From: Acidobacteriaceae bacterium
GTDB lineage: Bacteria; Acidobacteriota; Terriglobia; Terriglobales; Acidobacteriaceae
NCBI GenBank assembly: GCA_003133425.1
Contig: PKXI01000311.1
Coordinates: 32,562 to 51,252, forward strand
DNA length: 18,691 bases
Reading direction: 5' to 3'
This document shows positions 7,142-14,528 of this stretch, in pieces. The notes beneath the pieces are model-generated. The model saw only the letters and a list, made by a program, of their open reading frames with translations, had not been told where the DNA came from and made no database searches. Numbering within the stretch: the stretch's first letter is position 1; each line of letters begins with the position of its first letter. Made by a program: the position numbers and the translations under genes.

Positions 7142-8328
7142 ATTTGGCTGTCCGGCCTCGTCGCGCTGGCAGGCATCGCGTCTTCGCGCAATTCCTGTTT
7201 CTGCATTTCGCCAACAGCGCGGCTGGTCTCAACGCGCGAGGCTCGCAGCAGGCGTGCAATCTGCTTCAGGTGCAGTTGCACGGCGTAAGCACGCAATATC
7301 TCCGCCTGCGAAAAGCCGATGCCGGTGTGCCGCACCGCGTCCATGCGGGCTTCCAGGTCGGCGATGTCCTGCTCCAGGTTCATCCCTTGCGGCGGAATGT
7401 CAAAGCGCCATTTGTGAATTCGTCCTGCCACATGGTGGAAGCCGGTGCGGATATCCACGGCCAGCCTTCCCAGGGCCGGCTCCAATTGCAGCGCAAATCC
7501 GTCCTCGCGGCTGCCTTCTACAGAGAACTGCAACGCAAGCAAAGCGTCGAAAATGGAATGGCCGAACTGCGAGAGCATGGTCAGTCCCTCGCGCCATCCG
7601 GGACCGCCCGAGGGCTCGTTGCGCGCGGCCTCCAGCAGCTTGTTGTTGCTGCGCAACAGTGCCTGCGCATCGTCGCGCAGCGCAGACAGGTTCTCGGCAG
7701 GCGCACCGCGAAATCCTTCCAGGATGGCCTCGAAAAAACTGCCCAGTACTAGAAACTCCTGCGCCAAGCCCTCGCGTAGCCGCAGCCGGGCGCGGTCAGG
7801 AAACACCAGCGTGGTAACAGCGAGAGCCACCACGATGCCGAGAACGACCTCGCTCACACGGTCCATGGCAAGGCTCCAGCGTGGGCCCTCTTTATGCACC
7901 AGCATGATGATGGTGATGGTGACTCCGGCCAAACGCGAACTGCTGCGGAGACCGAGCAGGCCGCAGACGATGACCGCGACCAGTACGGCGAGAATGTAAT
8001 TCCAAGGAAGCACGCCGAACATGGAGAACGAGAAGCCGAGAAGCGCGCCTATGAACGTTCCAAACAGGCGGTCGCGCGACGCGCTCACCGTCGATCCTAC
8101 ATTGGATTGCAGGACGATGATGGCGCTTATGGAGCCCCAATAGCCGTCGTGCAGGCCGAAGCGCAACGCCAGCCACCAGCAGAGTGCCGCTGCCAGCGCC
8201 GTCTTTGCAGCGTGAATCAGGAGGCGCCGGTGCTCCCAGGAAAGGAGTCCTGAGTTCTCCGCCGGTTCCACGCGCAGCTTTACCGCGAGCTGATGCTGCG
8301 AGTGCGTCTTGTTAAACCTGAGGCGCAT
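7138..8328 (-). CDS. FUSC/aromatic-acid-exporter-like inner-membrane protein
   Basis: This 396-aa protein has about six hydrophobic helices in its N-terminal half (roughly residues 38-57, 63-79, 88-104, 108-127, 133-146, 159-177), followed by a 210-residue, mostly helical, cytoplasmic part. This layout and segments such as YWGSISAIIVLQSN and RLFGTFIGALLG match the FUSC/ArAE family, linked to efflux of aromatic acids such as p-hydroxybenzoate or fusaric acid. The substrate here is unknown. The start at 8328 (MRLRFNKT) is preferred to an in-frame start at 8409, which would run across most of the divergent intergenic region. The gene converges on hisA with a 4-nt stop overlap and diverges from the 2-hydroxyacid dehydrogenase. 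Confidence 0.85.
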   Translation of the reverse strand: MRLRFNKTHSQHQLAVKLRVEPAENSGLLSWEHRRLLIHAAKTALAAALCWWLALRFGLHDGYWGSISAIIVLQSNVGSTVSASRDRLFGTFIGALLGFSFSMFGVLPWNYILAVLVAVIVCGLLGLRSSSRLAGVTITIIMLVHKEGPRWSLAMDRVSEVVLGIVVALAVTTLVFPDRARLRLREGLAQEFLVLGSFFEAILEGFRGAPAENLSALRDDAQALLRSNNKLLEAARNEPSGGPGWREGLTMLSQFGHSIFDALLALQFSVEGSREDGFALQLEPALGRLAVDIRTGFHHVAGRIHKWRFDIPPQGMNLEQDIADLEARMDAVRHTGIGFSQAEILRAYAVQLHLKQIARLLRASRVETSRAVGEMQKQELREDAMPASATRPDSQI

Positions 8329-8450
8329 AAATGGTATCCGCCGTTGAATTTTCTCACAGTCGGACGATGGTGGAAACAGGTGCGGCCCACGCGGCGGTTG
8401 CGATAGCATGAGAGCAAGGCCCTCGCACTTGACGGGCCGTCCCTAACCCC

Positions 8451-9422
8451 ATGCTGCGAGTCGGATACCCAGGCACACTGCCAGCGGAACTCTTTCGCGA
8501 TTTCCCCGAGGGAGTCGAGCTGATTCGGATACCGGACCCACCGGACCACGACATCGAGATCGATGTCTGGATTCCCGACCCGTATTCGAACCGCGCAACC
8601 CGCGCATGGCCGCGGCTGCACGGCGTACGGCTGGTGCTTTCAATGATGGCGGGCACGGAGTGGATACCGCCGCTTGTCGGGCCGCACGTAACCATTTGCA
8701 ACGCGCGCGGCGCGCACAACATCTCCACAGCAGAGTGGACGCTGGCCGCGATTCTGTCCATGCTCAAGTACTTTCCCATGTATTACGACATTCAGCGGGA
8801 AGGCCGATGGAAGCGCCGCTTTGAGGCGCCTCCGCACTACGCGGCAATCACAGGAGACGAGCGCCCGTGGTATCCGCCCGTGATGGTTGAGGAGTTGACC
8901 GGCAAGAGAGTGCTGTTGGTAGGTTACGGTTCCATTGGCAAGGAGATCGAGCGAATGCTTGTGCCTTTTAACGTCAACATACTTCGCATAGCCCGCAGCG
9001 CACACATCGAACCTGAGGTCTATCCTGTAGGCGAACTGGACAGCCTGCTGCCGCGGGCCGAGGTCGTGGTGTTGATTCTGCCCTCTACTGATGAGTCGCG
9101 CGGGCTCATCGGCGGTCGGCAATTCGCACTGATGCAGCAGGGGACGCTCCTCGTAAACGCCGCCCGCGGACCGATAGTGCAAACGGATGCATTGGTTGAA
9201 GCTCTGCAATCAGGCAGAATTCGTGCCGCCATCGACGTAACCGATCCCGAGCCGCTTCCCGATGGTCATCCGCTGTGGAGCTGTCCAAACCTGATGATCA
9301 CGCCACACATCGGCGGATCGAGCGTGCAATTTGCGCCCCGCGCCCTGCGCACTGCTGCCGACGAGCTCCGCCGCTACATGAACGGCGAGCCGCTGCACAA
9401 CGTGGTGCAGGCAGCAACCTAA
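8451..9422 (+). CDS. D-isomer-specific 2-hydroxyacid dehydrogenase
   Basis: This 323-aa protein belongs to the NAD(P)-dependent D-2-hydroxyacid dehydrogenase family. The Rossmann motif is VGYGSIG (157-163). The catalytic triad is complete: Arg239 (NAARGPIV), Glu267 (DPEPLP) and His286 (TPHIGG). The substrate-binding half is split around it, as in phosphoglycerate, glyoxylate/hydroxypyruvate and formate dehydrogenases. An unusual aromatic and charged stretch (YYDIQREGRWKRRFEAPPHY, 111-130) precedes the NAD domain. Specificity cannot be read from the sequence; no serine-pathway neighbours or ACT domain are present, so serA is unlikely. No strong Shine-Dalgarno is seen. Its stop overlaps that of the convergent transporter gene. 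Confidence 0.93.
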   Translation: MLRVGYPGTLPAELFRDFPEGVELIRIPDPPDHDIEIDVWIPDPYSNRATRAWPRLHGVRLVLSMMAGTEWIPPLVGPHVTICNARGAHNISTAEWTLAAILSMLKYFPMYYDIQREGRWKRRFEAPPHYAAITGDERPWYPPVMVEELTGKRVLLVGYGSIGKEIERMLVPFNVNILRIARSAHIEPEVYPVGELDSLLPRAEVVVLILPSTDESRGLIGGRQFALMQQGTLLVNAARGPIVQTDALVEALQSGRIRAAIDVTDPEPLPDGHPLWSCPNLMITPHIGGSSVQFAPRALRTAADELRRYMNGEPLHNVVQAAT

Positions 9423-10009
9423 GCGGCTACCGGCGCGCGCTTCCAATCGCGCAAGCCCAATACGGCCAGCACTACAAGGCCCGCATAGAGAGCGGCCGTC
9501 ATTCTCAAATCCTTGTATAAATACTCGCCAATGTAGATGAGGTCTACCGCAATCCAGAGCCACCAGTTTGCAATGTGTTTGCGCGCGCCCCACCAACTGG
9601 CAACCAGGCTATAGCTGGTCAGAGTCGCATCCAGGTGAGGTAACGCCGCACCAATGCGCACCATCAACCATCCAAGCAACACGGAGCCCACGGCACCGGC
9701 GGCCAGGCCAGTAAGCCAGCCGCGCAGGTGCAGCGGCACCACGCGCACCTCGCCATCGGCACGCACACCGCGCCACCAGTGCCACCAGCCGTAAAGCGTG
9801 AAGGCTACAAAGAAGACCTGCAGCAGCGCATCGGAGAAAAGACGCGCGCGGAAAAAGACTGCAAGGTACAGAAAATCTGCAGCCAGCACTACAGGCCAGC
9901 AGATAAGCAGGCGTCGCGTCGTAAGCCAGATGCCAACCACCGTAGTGACGGTGCCCGCGATCTCAAGCCAGTGCTCGGCCAGGTAATTTGTGATTGCAGT
10001 CCAACTCAT
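9419..10009 (-). CDS. pnuT: PnuC-family vitamin transporter, probably thiamin (PnuT)
   Basis: The 196-aa integral membrane protein has about seven hydrophobic helices and the PnuC C-terminal signature NWWLWIAVDLIYIGEYLYKD followed by ALYAGL and GLRDWKR. PnuC proteins are facilitators for unphosphorylated vitamins: nicotinamide riboside (PnuC), riboflavin (PnuX) or thiamin (PnuT). Thiamin is inferred here because the gene is third in an operon headed by a TPP riboswitch and directly follows a kinase gene able to trap the vitamin. The start at 10009 overlaps the kinase stop by one base (TAATG), so translation is probably coupled. An in-frame start at 10054 would lie inside the kinase gene and is less likely. 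Confidence 0.85.
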   Translation of the reverse strand: MSWTAITNYLAEHWLEIAGTVTTVVGIWLTTRRLLICWPVVLAADFLYLAVFFRARLFSDALLQVFFVAFTLYGWWHWWRGVRADGEVRVVPLHLRGWLTGLAAGAVGSVLLGWLMVRIGAALPHLDATLTSYSLVASWWGARKHIANWWLWIAVDLIYIGEYLYKDLRMTAALYAGLVVLAVLGLRDWKRAPVAA

Positions 10010-11193
10010 TATTTTCCAACTTCTTTCGGACGCCGGTGGCGGATTGCCGCCCATCGTTCGATCGCATCCAACAACTTCCTGCCGCCGGGACCGCGGAACC
10101 AGCGCGCGTGTCCTACAAGCCAGCCGTCGTAGGCCATCGACGCTTTCTCGTTCGAGTGCAGCACGCCGAGAAAATAGTCGGCCTCAGAGAGCGCAAACTC
10201 GGCGTGGCAAAGAGCAGTCATGGGCGCGAGAGCCGTGGCCTCTTCGGCAGAGAGCACGCGCACCGACTCGTAGCCATCAAGAAGCGCCTTCAAGTGGTCA
10301 AGGTGTACAGGCACGTCGTCCGGGTGCGCGGGGTCTGCAACAAGGACGAGCCATTCGACAATGTTGCGCTCGATGGCGTTGGCCAGATCGTGGACTGCAT
10401 TCGTGCGGTCGGCGAGGCCGAAGTCAATGATCGCCGTTGCCTGCGCGTCGTCGCCCATGTTGCTCCAAAACAGATTTGAGGCGTGCAGATCATTGTGTGT
10501 CCACAGCGGCGGCAGCGCCGGCAGCAGCGGCATAAGTTGCGCATGAAACGGCGCGAGCAACTGCAGAGCCTGTTTACAGCAAACCCGCACCGCAGAACTC
10601 GAAGCTAATGCCGGCCTCGCCGCAAGATAGCGTTCGAGTTCCACGCCCGGATCTCGCGCCGCAAAAATCGTGAAGCCGGCTACGAGTGGCTGCGGTTTGC
10701 GGCGCGGCGCATCAAATCCTTGCGAGGCAAGATGAAGCCGCGCCAGCGCCTGACCCGCCGAGTGTGCGTGCGCCACGGTGCGGAAGGGTGTCCAGGAGAT
10801 GGCGTCTTGATACAGGTCAATGCCATCGGGCGTCTCGTGTACCTCGTAGGTCCACTCACCTATTTCGATCGCCGTCTGGCCGGATGAGGATGAAAAGACA
10901 CGCGGAACCTTCGTTCCCGCCCCGTGCAGGTACGCAAGAAAACGATGCTCCTCGAGCAGCCCTTCGACATCGCGCACAGTGCGGTGATGGCGCTTGATGA
11001 AGGCTCGCCCACTCGATGTGTTCACCACTCCAGCCGCGGAAAGCGGTCGCGGGCTAACCGACAGAATCTCGATCGGCTCGCCAATGCCTTGAAACTGGGC
11101 AAGCAACCCGCGCACTTCCGCCAGCGTGAACGGCGGCCAATCTGGTTCCACCAGCGTGCCGTCCATGCCATGCGCCTTTACGGTTGCGCTCAT
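10009..11193 (-). CDS. APH/choline-kinase-family phosphotransferase, probable thiamin kinase
   Basis: This 394-aa soluble kinase has the aminoglycoside/choline-kinase fold. The ATP lysine is probably K68 (AFIKRHH), the catalytic loop is HNDLHASN (233-240, D235 and N240) and the metal-binding aspartate is D257 in IIDFG (255-259). Annotation pipelines would call it a phosphotransferase or aminoglycoside phosphotransferase. Its place between a TPP-riboswitch-controlled receptor and a PnuT-like transporter points to thiamin, or a precursor, as the substrate; E. coli thiamin kinase ThiK belongs to the same superfamily. The product TMP would need ThiL from elsewhere. It starts 32 nt after the receptor gene. 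Confidence 0.8.
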   Translation of the reverse strand: MSATVKAHGMDGTLVEPDWPPFTLAEVRGLLAQFQGIGEPIEILSVSPRPLSAAGVVNTSSGRAFIKRHHRTVRDVEGLLEEHRFLAYLHGAGTKVPRVFSSSSGQTAIEIGEWTYEVHETPDGIDLYQDAISWTPFRTVAHAHSAGQALARLHLASQGFDAPRRKPQPLVAGFTIFAARDPGVELERYLAARPALASSSAVRVCCKQALQLLAPFHAQLMPLLPALPPLWTHNDLHASNLFWSNMGDDAQATAIIDFGLADRTNAVHDLANAIERNIVEWLVLVADPAHPDDVPVHLDHLKALLDGYESVRVLSAEEATALAPMTALCHAEFALSEADYFLGVLHSNEKASMAYDGWLVGHARWFRGPGGRKLLDAIERWAAIRHRRPKEVGK

Positions 11194-11225
11194 TCCGGAA
11201 TTGTCCCTTGCCTGAATCTGCAGTC

Positions 11226-13577
11226 CTAGAAAGTGTAATGCGCGGAGAGGCGCACCGTCGTGGGCGCGCCCAGGTGGATGAATGTATCTCCGTAGTTGGC
11301 GCCGGTGTCTTTCCAGTAGCGCTTGTCAGTGATGTTGTCGGCGTAGAGCCGCATAGTCACGTGGCCCTGTTCGCCGCCGGGGGTGTAGCGCGCGCCAAGG
11401 CTGAAGAGGTTGTAGCCGGGCACGCTCACCGAGTCATCGCGCGTTGCTTCCTTGCGACCGGTGTAGCTCCAGCCGGGCATCAGGTGCAGGCCGTGCGCGT
11501 GCGGCAAAAGCCAATCGGCAAACAACGCGGTGCGCAGATGCGGCACGTTGAGTACCTGTTTGTTGTCGAACGTCGGCGTTCCCGTGTCGCTGCCAAGCGC
11601 GCGAATGGCCGCCACTGAGCCCGTGAGCCGCAGCCAGTTGGCGGCCTTGCCTTCCGCATTCAGCTCGATGCCGTCGTGAGTCTCGTGCCCCTCAGACACA
11701 AAGCTCAGATTCCCCGAGCCATCGTCCTTGGGATAGAAGAAGGGTGCCCGCATACGAAAGAACGCCGCTGTAAGCAGAATCCGCTGGCCAGGTTGATACT
11801 TTGCACCAACCTCAGCCTGGCGAGTATAGAAGGGATCGAGATAGTAGCCGCCCGCCCACCACGGGGCCTGTGGCCCTAGCGAGAGAAGCACCCCGTAGTT
11901 GCCATAGAGAGTGAGGCTCCCGACCGGATTGAAGGTGGCCGCATACTGGGGCAGCCAGATTTTTTTGTCCGTCGTGCTGCCTCCTCCGAAGTTATGATCG
12001 CGCACGGAATCGTAGCGCCCGCCAGCCAGCAACTGCACTCTTCCGGGCAAGCGGATGCGCTCCTGCATCACCGCTGCTGACTGGTGATTGTCTTCGCTGA
12101 GCGCGCGCGGACCGGCTTGCAATCGGACGCCATTGCTATCCGTCGCTCCCGTAAAGGGCACGTTAGGCGAATAGATATTCTCCGCCCCGATGTAGCTGTA
12201 AACCGCTCCGGGCACCACCCAATCAGGAGCATTGGCGGGCGGAGTTCCCGGCTGCTGGAAACTGCGCAGGAAGAGGACGCCGCCCCCTGTGAGGTCGTGC
12301 GTGATGGGGCCAGTAGTAACGTGGCCAGTGACGATGGCTTCGGCCTGGGCGTCAATGCGGAGTTCGCCGGGGTTGCGGTAGTCGTAAATTCCATAGTCGC
12401 CGCCGTCGGTCACACCAGGAACTGCAGGGCAAAAGAAGTAGGCGGGCGCATCAGGAGCGCCGGGACAGGCAACGTTTCCGCTCGCGTCAAATGGGGTGCC
12501 GTACGCGTAAACCACGTTGTCGTCGATGAGCGAATGACTGAAGCTGGCAGCAGCAAAGGCCCGCCAACCGTGGGGCAAATCGTAGTCCAGTCGTGCGCCT
12601 GAGTTGAACGTATCGAAGGTGTTGGGCTTGGCCCATGACTGCTCGCCCAGCATCGTCGATGGAAAAATCCGGCTCAGATCGGGCACTCTCGTTCCGCCAA
12701 GCAACTGAAAGCCGCTCACCGACCGCTCCACCTTGTGCTGGTATTCAAAGTCGCCATTCAGCGTAGCTTTGGGACTCAACTTCCAGTCGGCCGCACCCGC
12801 ACCCATGGCGCGCCAACCGTCGGCGTCGTTGACATAGCTCTGAATCTTTTCGCCGGCGAGATTGACCCGCGCACCCACCTGTTTGCGGCTGCCGAACAGA
12901 TGGCCAAGGTCAACGGCTCCGTAAGCAGTTCCGCGATGATCGGTGGCCAGATCGACCGCTTGAATAGCAGCCGGCCGCTTCGTGACATAGTCGATCAGCC
13001 CGCCGGCCGAGGCCACGCCGCTCTCCACGCCGGCAATGCCCTTGAGAAATTCGACGCTCTGCTTGTTTTCCAGGGGTACGTCCTGTTCGCCGGCAATCGT
13101 CATGCCGTTGATTTCCAGGCCGGTAGCCAGATCGATGGGAAATCCGCGAATCTCGAAGTCGCCGTAGTAGCCCACCGGCGCATAATCCTCGCCAATCGAG
13201 GCATCATTCTTCACCACATCGGAGAGCAGGCGCGAAACCTGGTCCGTAAGCAAGTCGCGCGTGACCACGGTTGCCGACAGCGGTGTCTGCTGCAGCGTTG
13301 CGCCGTCCAATGTGCCCACCGTAACCGTCTCGGGAAGATAATCGTCCTTCACTTCGCCATGGACCACCACCGTAGTCGTGACTGGCGGCACCTTCTGCTG
13401 AACTGGAGCGGGATTCGACGCGGCCGCTGCTGAATTCGTGTGCGCCTGTGACTGGCTCTGCGCCATGGAACGGACAGAAAACACCACGCAGCTTGCCAGT
13501 GTTATCACCGTGACAAGAGAACAGCGAGACTTGGCGCAATGGGTCGATAAAATGCGAGCGGCTGTGAAATGGAACAT
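11226..13577 (-). CDS. TonB-dependent outer-membrane receptor, probable thiamin receptor
   Basis: This 783-aa protein has an N-terminal signal peptide (hydrophobic core about residues 20-35, likely cleavage after SMAQ near residue 40). A TonB-box-like stretch (ETVTVG, near residue 83) and a plug domain (about 90-205, with DFEIRGFPID and VEFLKGIAGVESG) follow, and then a long beta-barrel ending in Phe (LSAHYTF), as outer-membrane proteins do. The plug is of the siderophore-receptor type, so an iron label would be easy to give. However, the gene lies directly behind a TPP riboswitch and heads an operon with a kinase and a PnuT-like transporter, which argues for thiamin or a thiamin precursor as ligand. 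The ATG at 13577 is served by AAAAGGGGAG (13582-13591), which lies in a regulatory hairpin. Confidence 0.9.
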   Translation of the reverse strand: MFHFTAARILSTHCAKSRCSLVTVITLASCVVFSVRSMAQSQSQAHTNSAAAASNPAPVQQKVPPVTTTVVVHGEVKDDYLPETVTVGTLDGATLQQTPLSATVVTRDLLTDQVSRLLSDVVKNDASIGEDYAPVGYYGDFEIRGFPIDLATGLEINGMTIAGEQDVPLENKQSVEFLKGIAGVESGVASAGGLIDYVTKRPAAIQAVDLATDHRGTAYGAVDLGHLFGSRKQVGARVNLAGEKIQSYVNDADGWRAMGAGAADWKLSPKATLNGDFEYQHKVERSVSGFQLLGGTRVPDLSRIFPSTMLGEQSWAKPNTFDTFNSGARLDYDLPHGWRAFAAASFSHSLIDDNVVYAYGTPFDASGNVACPGAPDAPAYFFCPAVPGVTDGGDYGIYDYRNPGELRIDAQAEAIVTGHVTTGPITHDLTGGGVLFLRSFQQPGTPPANAPDWVVPGAVYSYIGAENIYSPNVPFTGATDSNGVRLQAGPRALSEDNHQSAAVMQERIRLPGRVQLLAGGRYDSVRDHNFGGGSTTDKKIWLPQYAATFNPVGSLTLYGNYGVLLSLGPQAPWWAGGYYLDPFYTRQAEVGAKYQPGQRILLTAAFFRMRAPFFYPKDDGSGNLSFVSEGHETHDGIELNAEGKAANWLRLTGSVAAIRALGSDTGTPTFDNKQVLNVPHLRTALFADWLLPHAHGLHLMPGWSYTGRKEATRDDSVSVPGYNLFSLGARYTPGGEQGHVTMRLYADNITDKRYWKDTGANYGDTFIHLGAPTTVRLSAHYTF

Positions 13578-13582
13578 GATTC

Positions 13583-13611
13583 TCCCCTTTTGCTCATCAT
13601 GAAAAAGGGGA
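13583..13611 (-). promoter_or_regulatory. Shine-Dalgarno-sequestering hairpin (riboswitch expression platform)
   Basis: On the minus-strand mRNA, UCCCCUUUU (13611-13603) can pair with AAAAGGGGA (13591-13583) across an 11-nt loop. The 3' arm is the receptor gene's Shine-Dalgarno, 5 nt before the ATG at 13577. With no U-tract terminator in the leader, this hairpin is the likely OFF structure. The aptamer's own AGGGG (13722-13718) could pair with CCCCU of the anti-SD arm when ligand is absent. Confidence 0.7.
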
Positions 13612-13648
13612 ACTCAGACTGATTCGAGGAAGAGGGCCGTTCGGCTTC

Positions 13649-13727
13649 GAAAGCTTCCCACGCCGGCATTATCCGGATCGGGTTCTAGGGTATTTCTCAG
13701 CCCCACTTCGTGGAGCACCCCTGTTTC
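13649..13727 (-). promoter_or_regulatory. TPP riboswitch (THI element)
   Basis: Reading the minus strand, the conserved THI-box blocks appear in order: CAGGGGTGC, then GGGGCTGAGA, TACCCTAGAACC, GATCCGGATAATGCCGGCG and TGGGAAG. These are the hallmark CUGAGA pyrimidine-sensing and GAUCNGGNUAAU pyrophosphate-sensing elements, with a P3-type stem CTCCAC/GTGGGG between. A short P1 can form between GAAA and UUUC at the two ends. The aptamer lies about 70 nt upstream of the TonB-dependent receptor gene and should shut the operon down when TPP is plentiful. The conserved core is unmistakable; the exact ends are approximate. Confidence 0.96.
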
Positions 13728-13744
13728 AATAGTTCGATTGAAAC
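13723..13744. repeat. Perfect 8-bp inverted repeat touching the riboswitch 5' end
   Basis: GTTTCAAT (13723-13730) and ATTGAAAC (13737-13744) are exact reverse complements around a 6-nt spacer. The arm nearer the aptamer includes the GAAAC that forms the 5' side of P1, so this hairpin could compete with P1 or could be a protein operator at the promoter. Confidence 0.75.
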
Positions 13745-13788
13745 ACTGCAAGCGGGGTTTATGCAACTAGGCCAAGCCTTCTCCGGCT

Positions 13789-14304
13789 CTATCGCCTGGC
13801 CTGCTTCGCTAGCGAAGAGATACAGACCGCATCGCTCGCCCGGTGCCCCGACTTCACCGGATGCCCGGTTTTAGCCGCCAGCGCCTCGAAGGCCAGTTCC
13901 GCAACCGTAGCTCTGGAAAGAACTTCCATCATTGCCATCTGTGCCTGCGCCCAAACCGGATGCGCCGGGCAATGCGCCTTCCGTTGGCAGGATTTGCCCG
14001 AGATCAGGCAGACGTTCAGGCAGATTGGACCATCGATGGCCTCAATCACTTCCAGCATCGATGCCGCGCGCCCGCCCTGCGAAATCTGAAACCCGCCCGA
14101 CTGTCCGCGTCGCGAAGAGATCAGCCCACCGCGCGATAAGGCCTGCAACACCTTGGAGAGGAAACTCTCCGGCGCATCCGTGGCCGCGGCCAATTCGGGA
14201 AGCGAGACACGCCCTTCCGTGTGCGGCGCCGCAAGATGAATCATTACCCGGACCGCATAATCGGCGGCGCGGGTCAGTTGCATCGACGAATTGGCTCTCT
14301 TCAT
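13789..14304 (-). CDS. Rrf2-family transcriptional regulator with cysteine cluster
   Basis: This 171-aa protein has an Rrf2 winged helix (about residues 8-75: LTRAADYAVRVMIHLA, then SFLSKVLQALSRGGLISSRRGQSGG) and a cysteine-rich segment with C95, C99, C106 and C112 leading into PAHPVW. Family members IscR, NsrR and RsrR hold an Fe-S cluster through such cysteines and sense iron-sulfur status, NO or redox state; here the core spacing is C-x6-C-x5-C with an extra Cys four residues before. The start at 14304 has AGGAC upstream. The gene is divergent from the membrane protein/Rieske/cytochrome b cluster, its most likely target. It lies upstream of the thiamin operon on the same strand but has only a weak 4-bp stem after its stop. 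Confidence 0.88.
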   Translation of the reverse strand: MKRANSSMQLTRAADYAVRVMIHLAAPHTEGRVSLPELAAATDAPESFLSKVLQALSRGGLISSRRGQSGGFQISQGGRAASMLEVIEAIDGPICLNVCLISGKSCQRKAHCPAHPVWAQAQMAMMEVLSRATVAELAFEALAAKTGHPVKSGHRASDAVCISSLAKQARR

Positions 14305-14312
14305 GCGTTCGT

Positions 14313-14325
14313 CCTGTCGAACAGG
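14313..14325. promoter_or_regulatory. Candidate operator palindrome upstream of the Rrf2 gene
   Basis: CCTGT-CGA-ACAGG is a perfect 5-bp dyad 9 bp upstream of the Rrf2 start. Its position would suit autoregulation. There is no family consensus to match it to, and a 5-bp dyad can occur by chance. Confidence 0.25.
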
Positions 14326-14434
14326 CCCTCATCCCAAGGCCCCGGATGCCGATCAATCCTGCAGGCAACAAAAAGTGCAGTCGCTCATTGGGCCAGGATG
14401 ATGGGCGCAGTCCATTCGGAGCCTAATCAAAATT

Positions 14435-14463
14435 GTCACAGCGGAATGTATTCTCCGTCACAG
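14435..14463. promoter_or_regulatory. Candidate operator in the Rrf2/respiratory-cluster divergent region
   Basis: Two GTCACAG heptamers (14435-14441 and 14457-14463) are spaced 22 bp start to start, about two helical turns. They bracket the dyad GAATGTATTC inside CGGA...TCCG. The intergenic region 14305-14685 (381 bp) otherwise shows a CCAAT/ATTGG dyad (14499-14512), no convincing promoter and one small open frame. Confidence 0.3.
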
Positions 14464-14528
14464 ACCACTGGTCGCCGCCGGTTATAGGTTGACCTTTACC
14501 AATCCAAATTGGAGAGAAACAGTCCAGA

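Noticed and set aside
7892..8176. Minus-strand frame with a run of six histidines
   Set aside because: It is an out-of-frame reading of the FUSC membrane-helix coding sequence; the His run comes from its Thr/Ile/Met codons.
8329..8409. Extended FUSC start at 8409
   Set aside because: It would fill most of the divergent intergenic region and add 27 residues before the natural MRLRFNKT start.
10009..11193. Aminoglycoside resistance gene
   Set aside because: The APH fold alone does not show antibiotic modification; the operon and riboswitch argue for vitamin phosphorylation.
11226..13577. Ferric siderophore receptor
   Set aside because: The plug resembles that subfamily, but the TPP riboswitch and the kinase/PnuT neighbours point to thiamin, and no iron-related genes are nearby.
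13723..13744. CRISPR-like repeat ends (GTTTCAAT / ATTGAAAC)
   Set aside because: There is a single occurrence with no spacers or further copies; it is a simple inverted repeat at the riboswitch.
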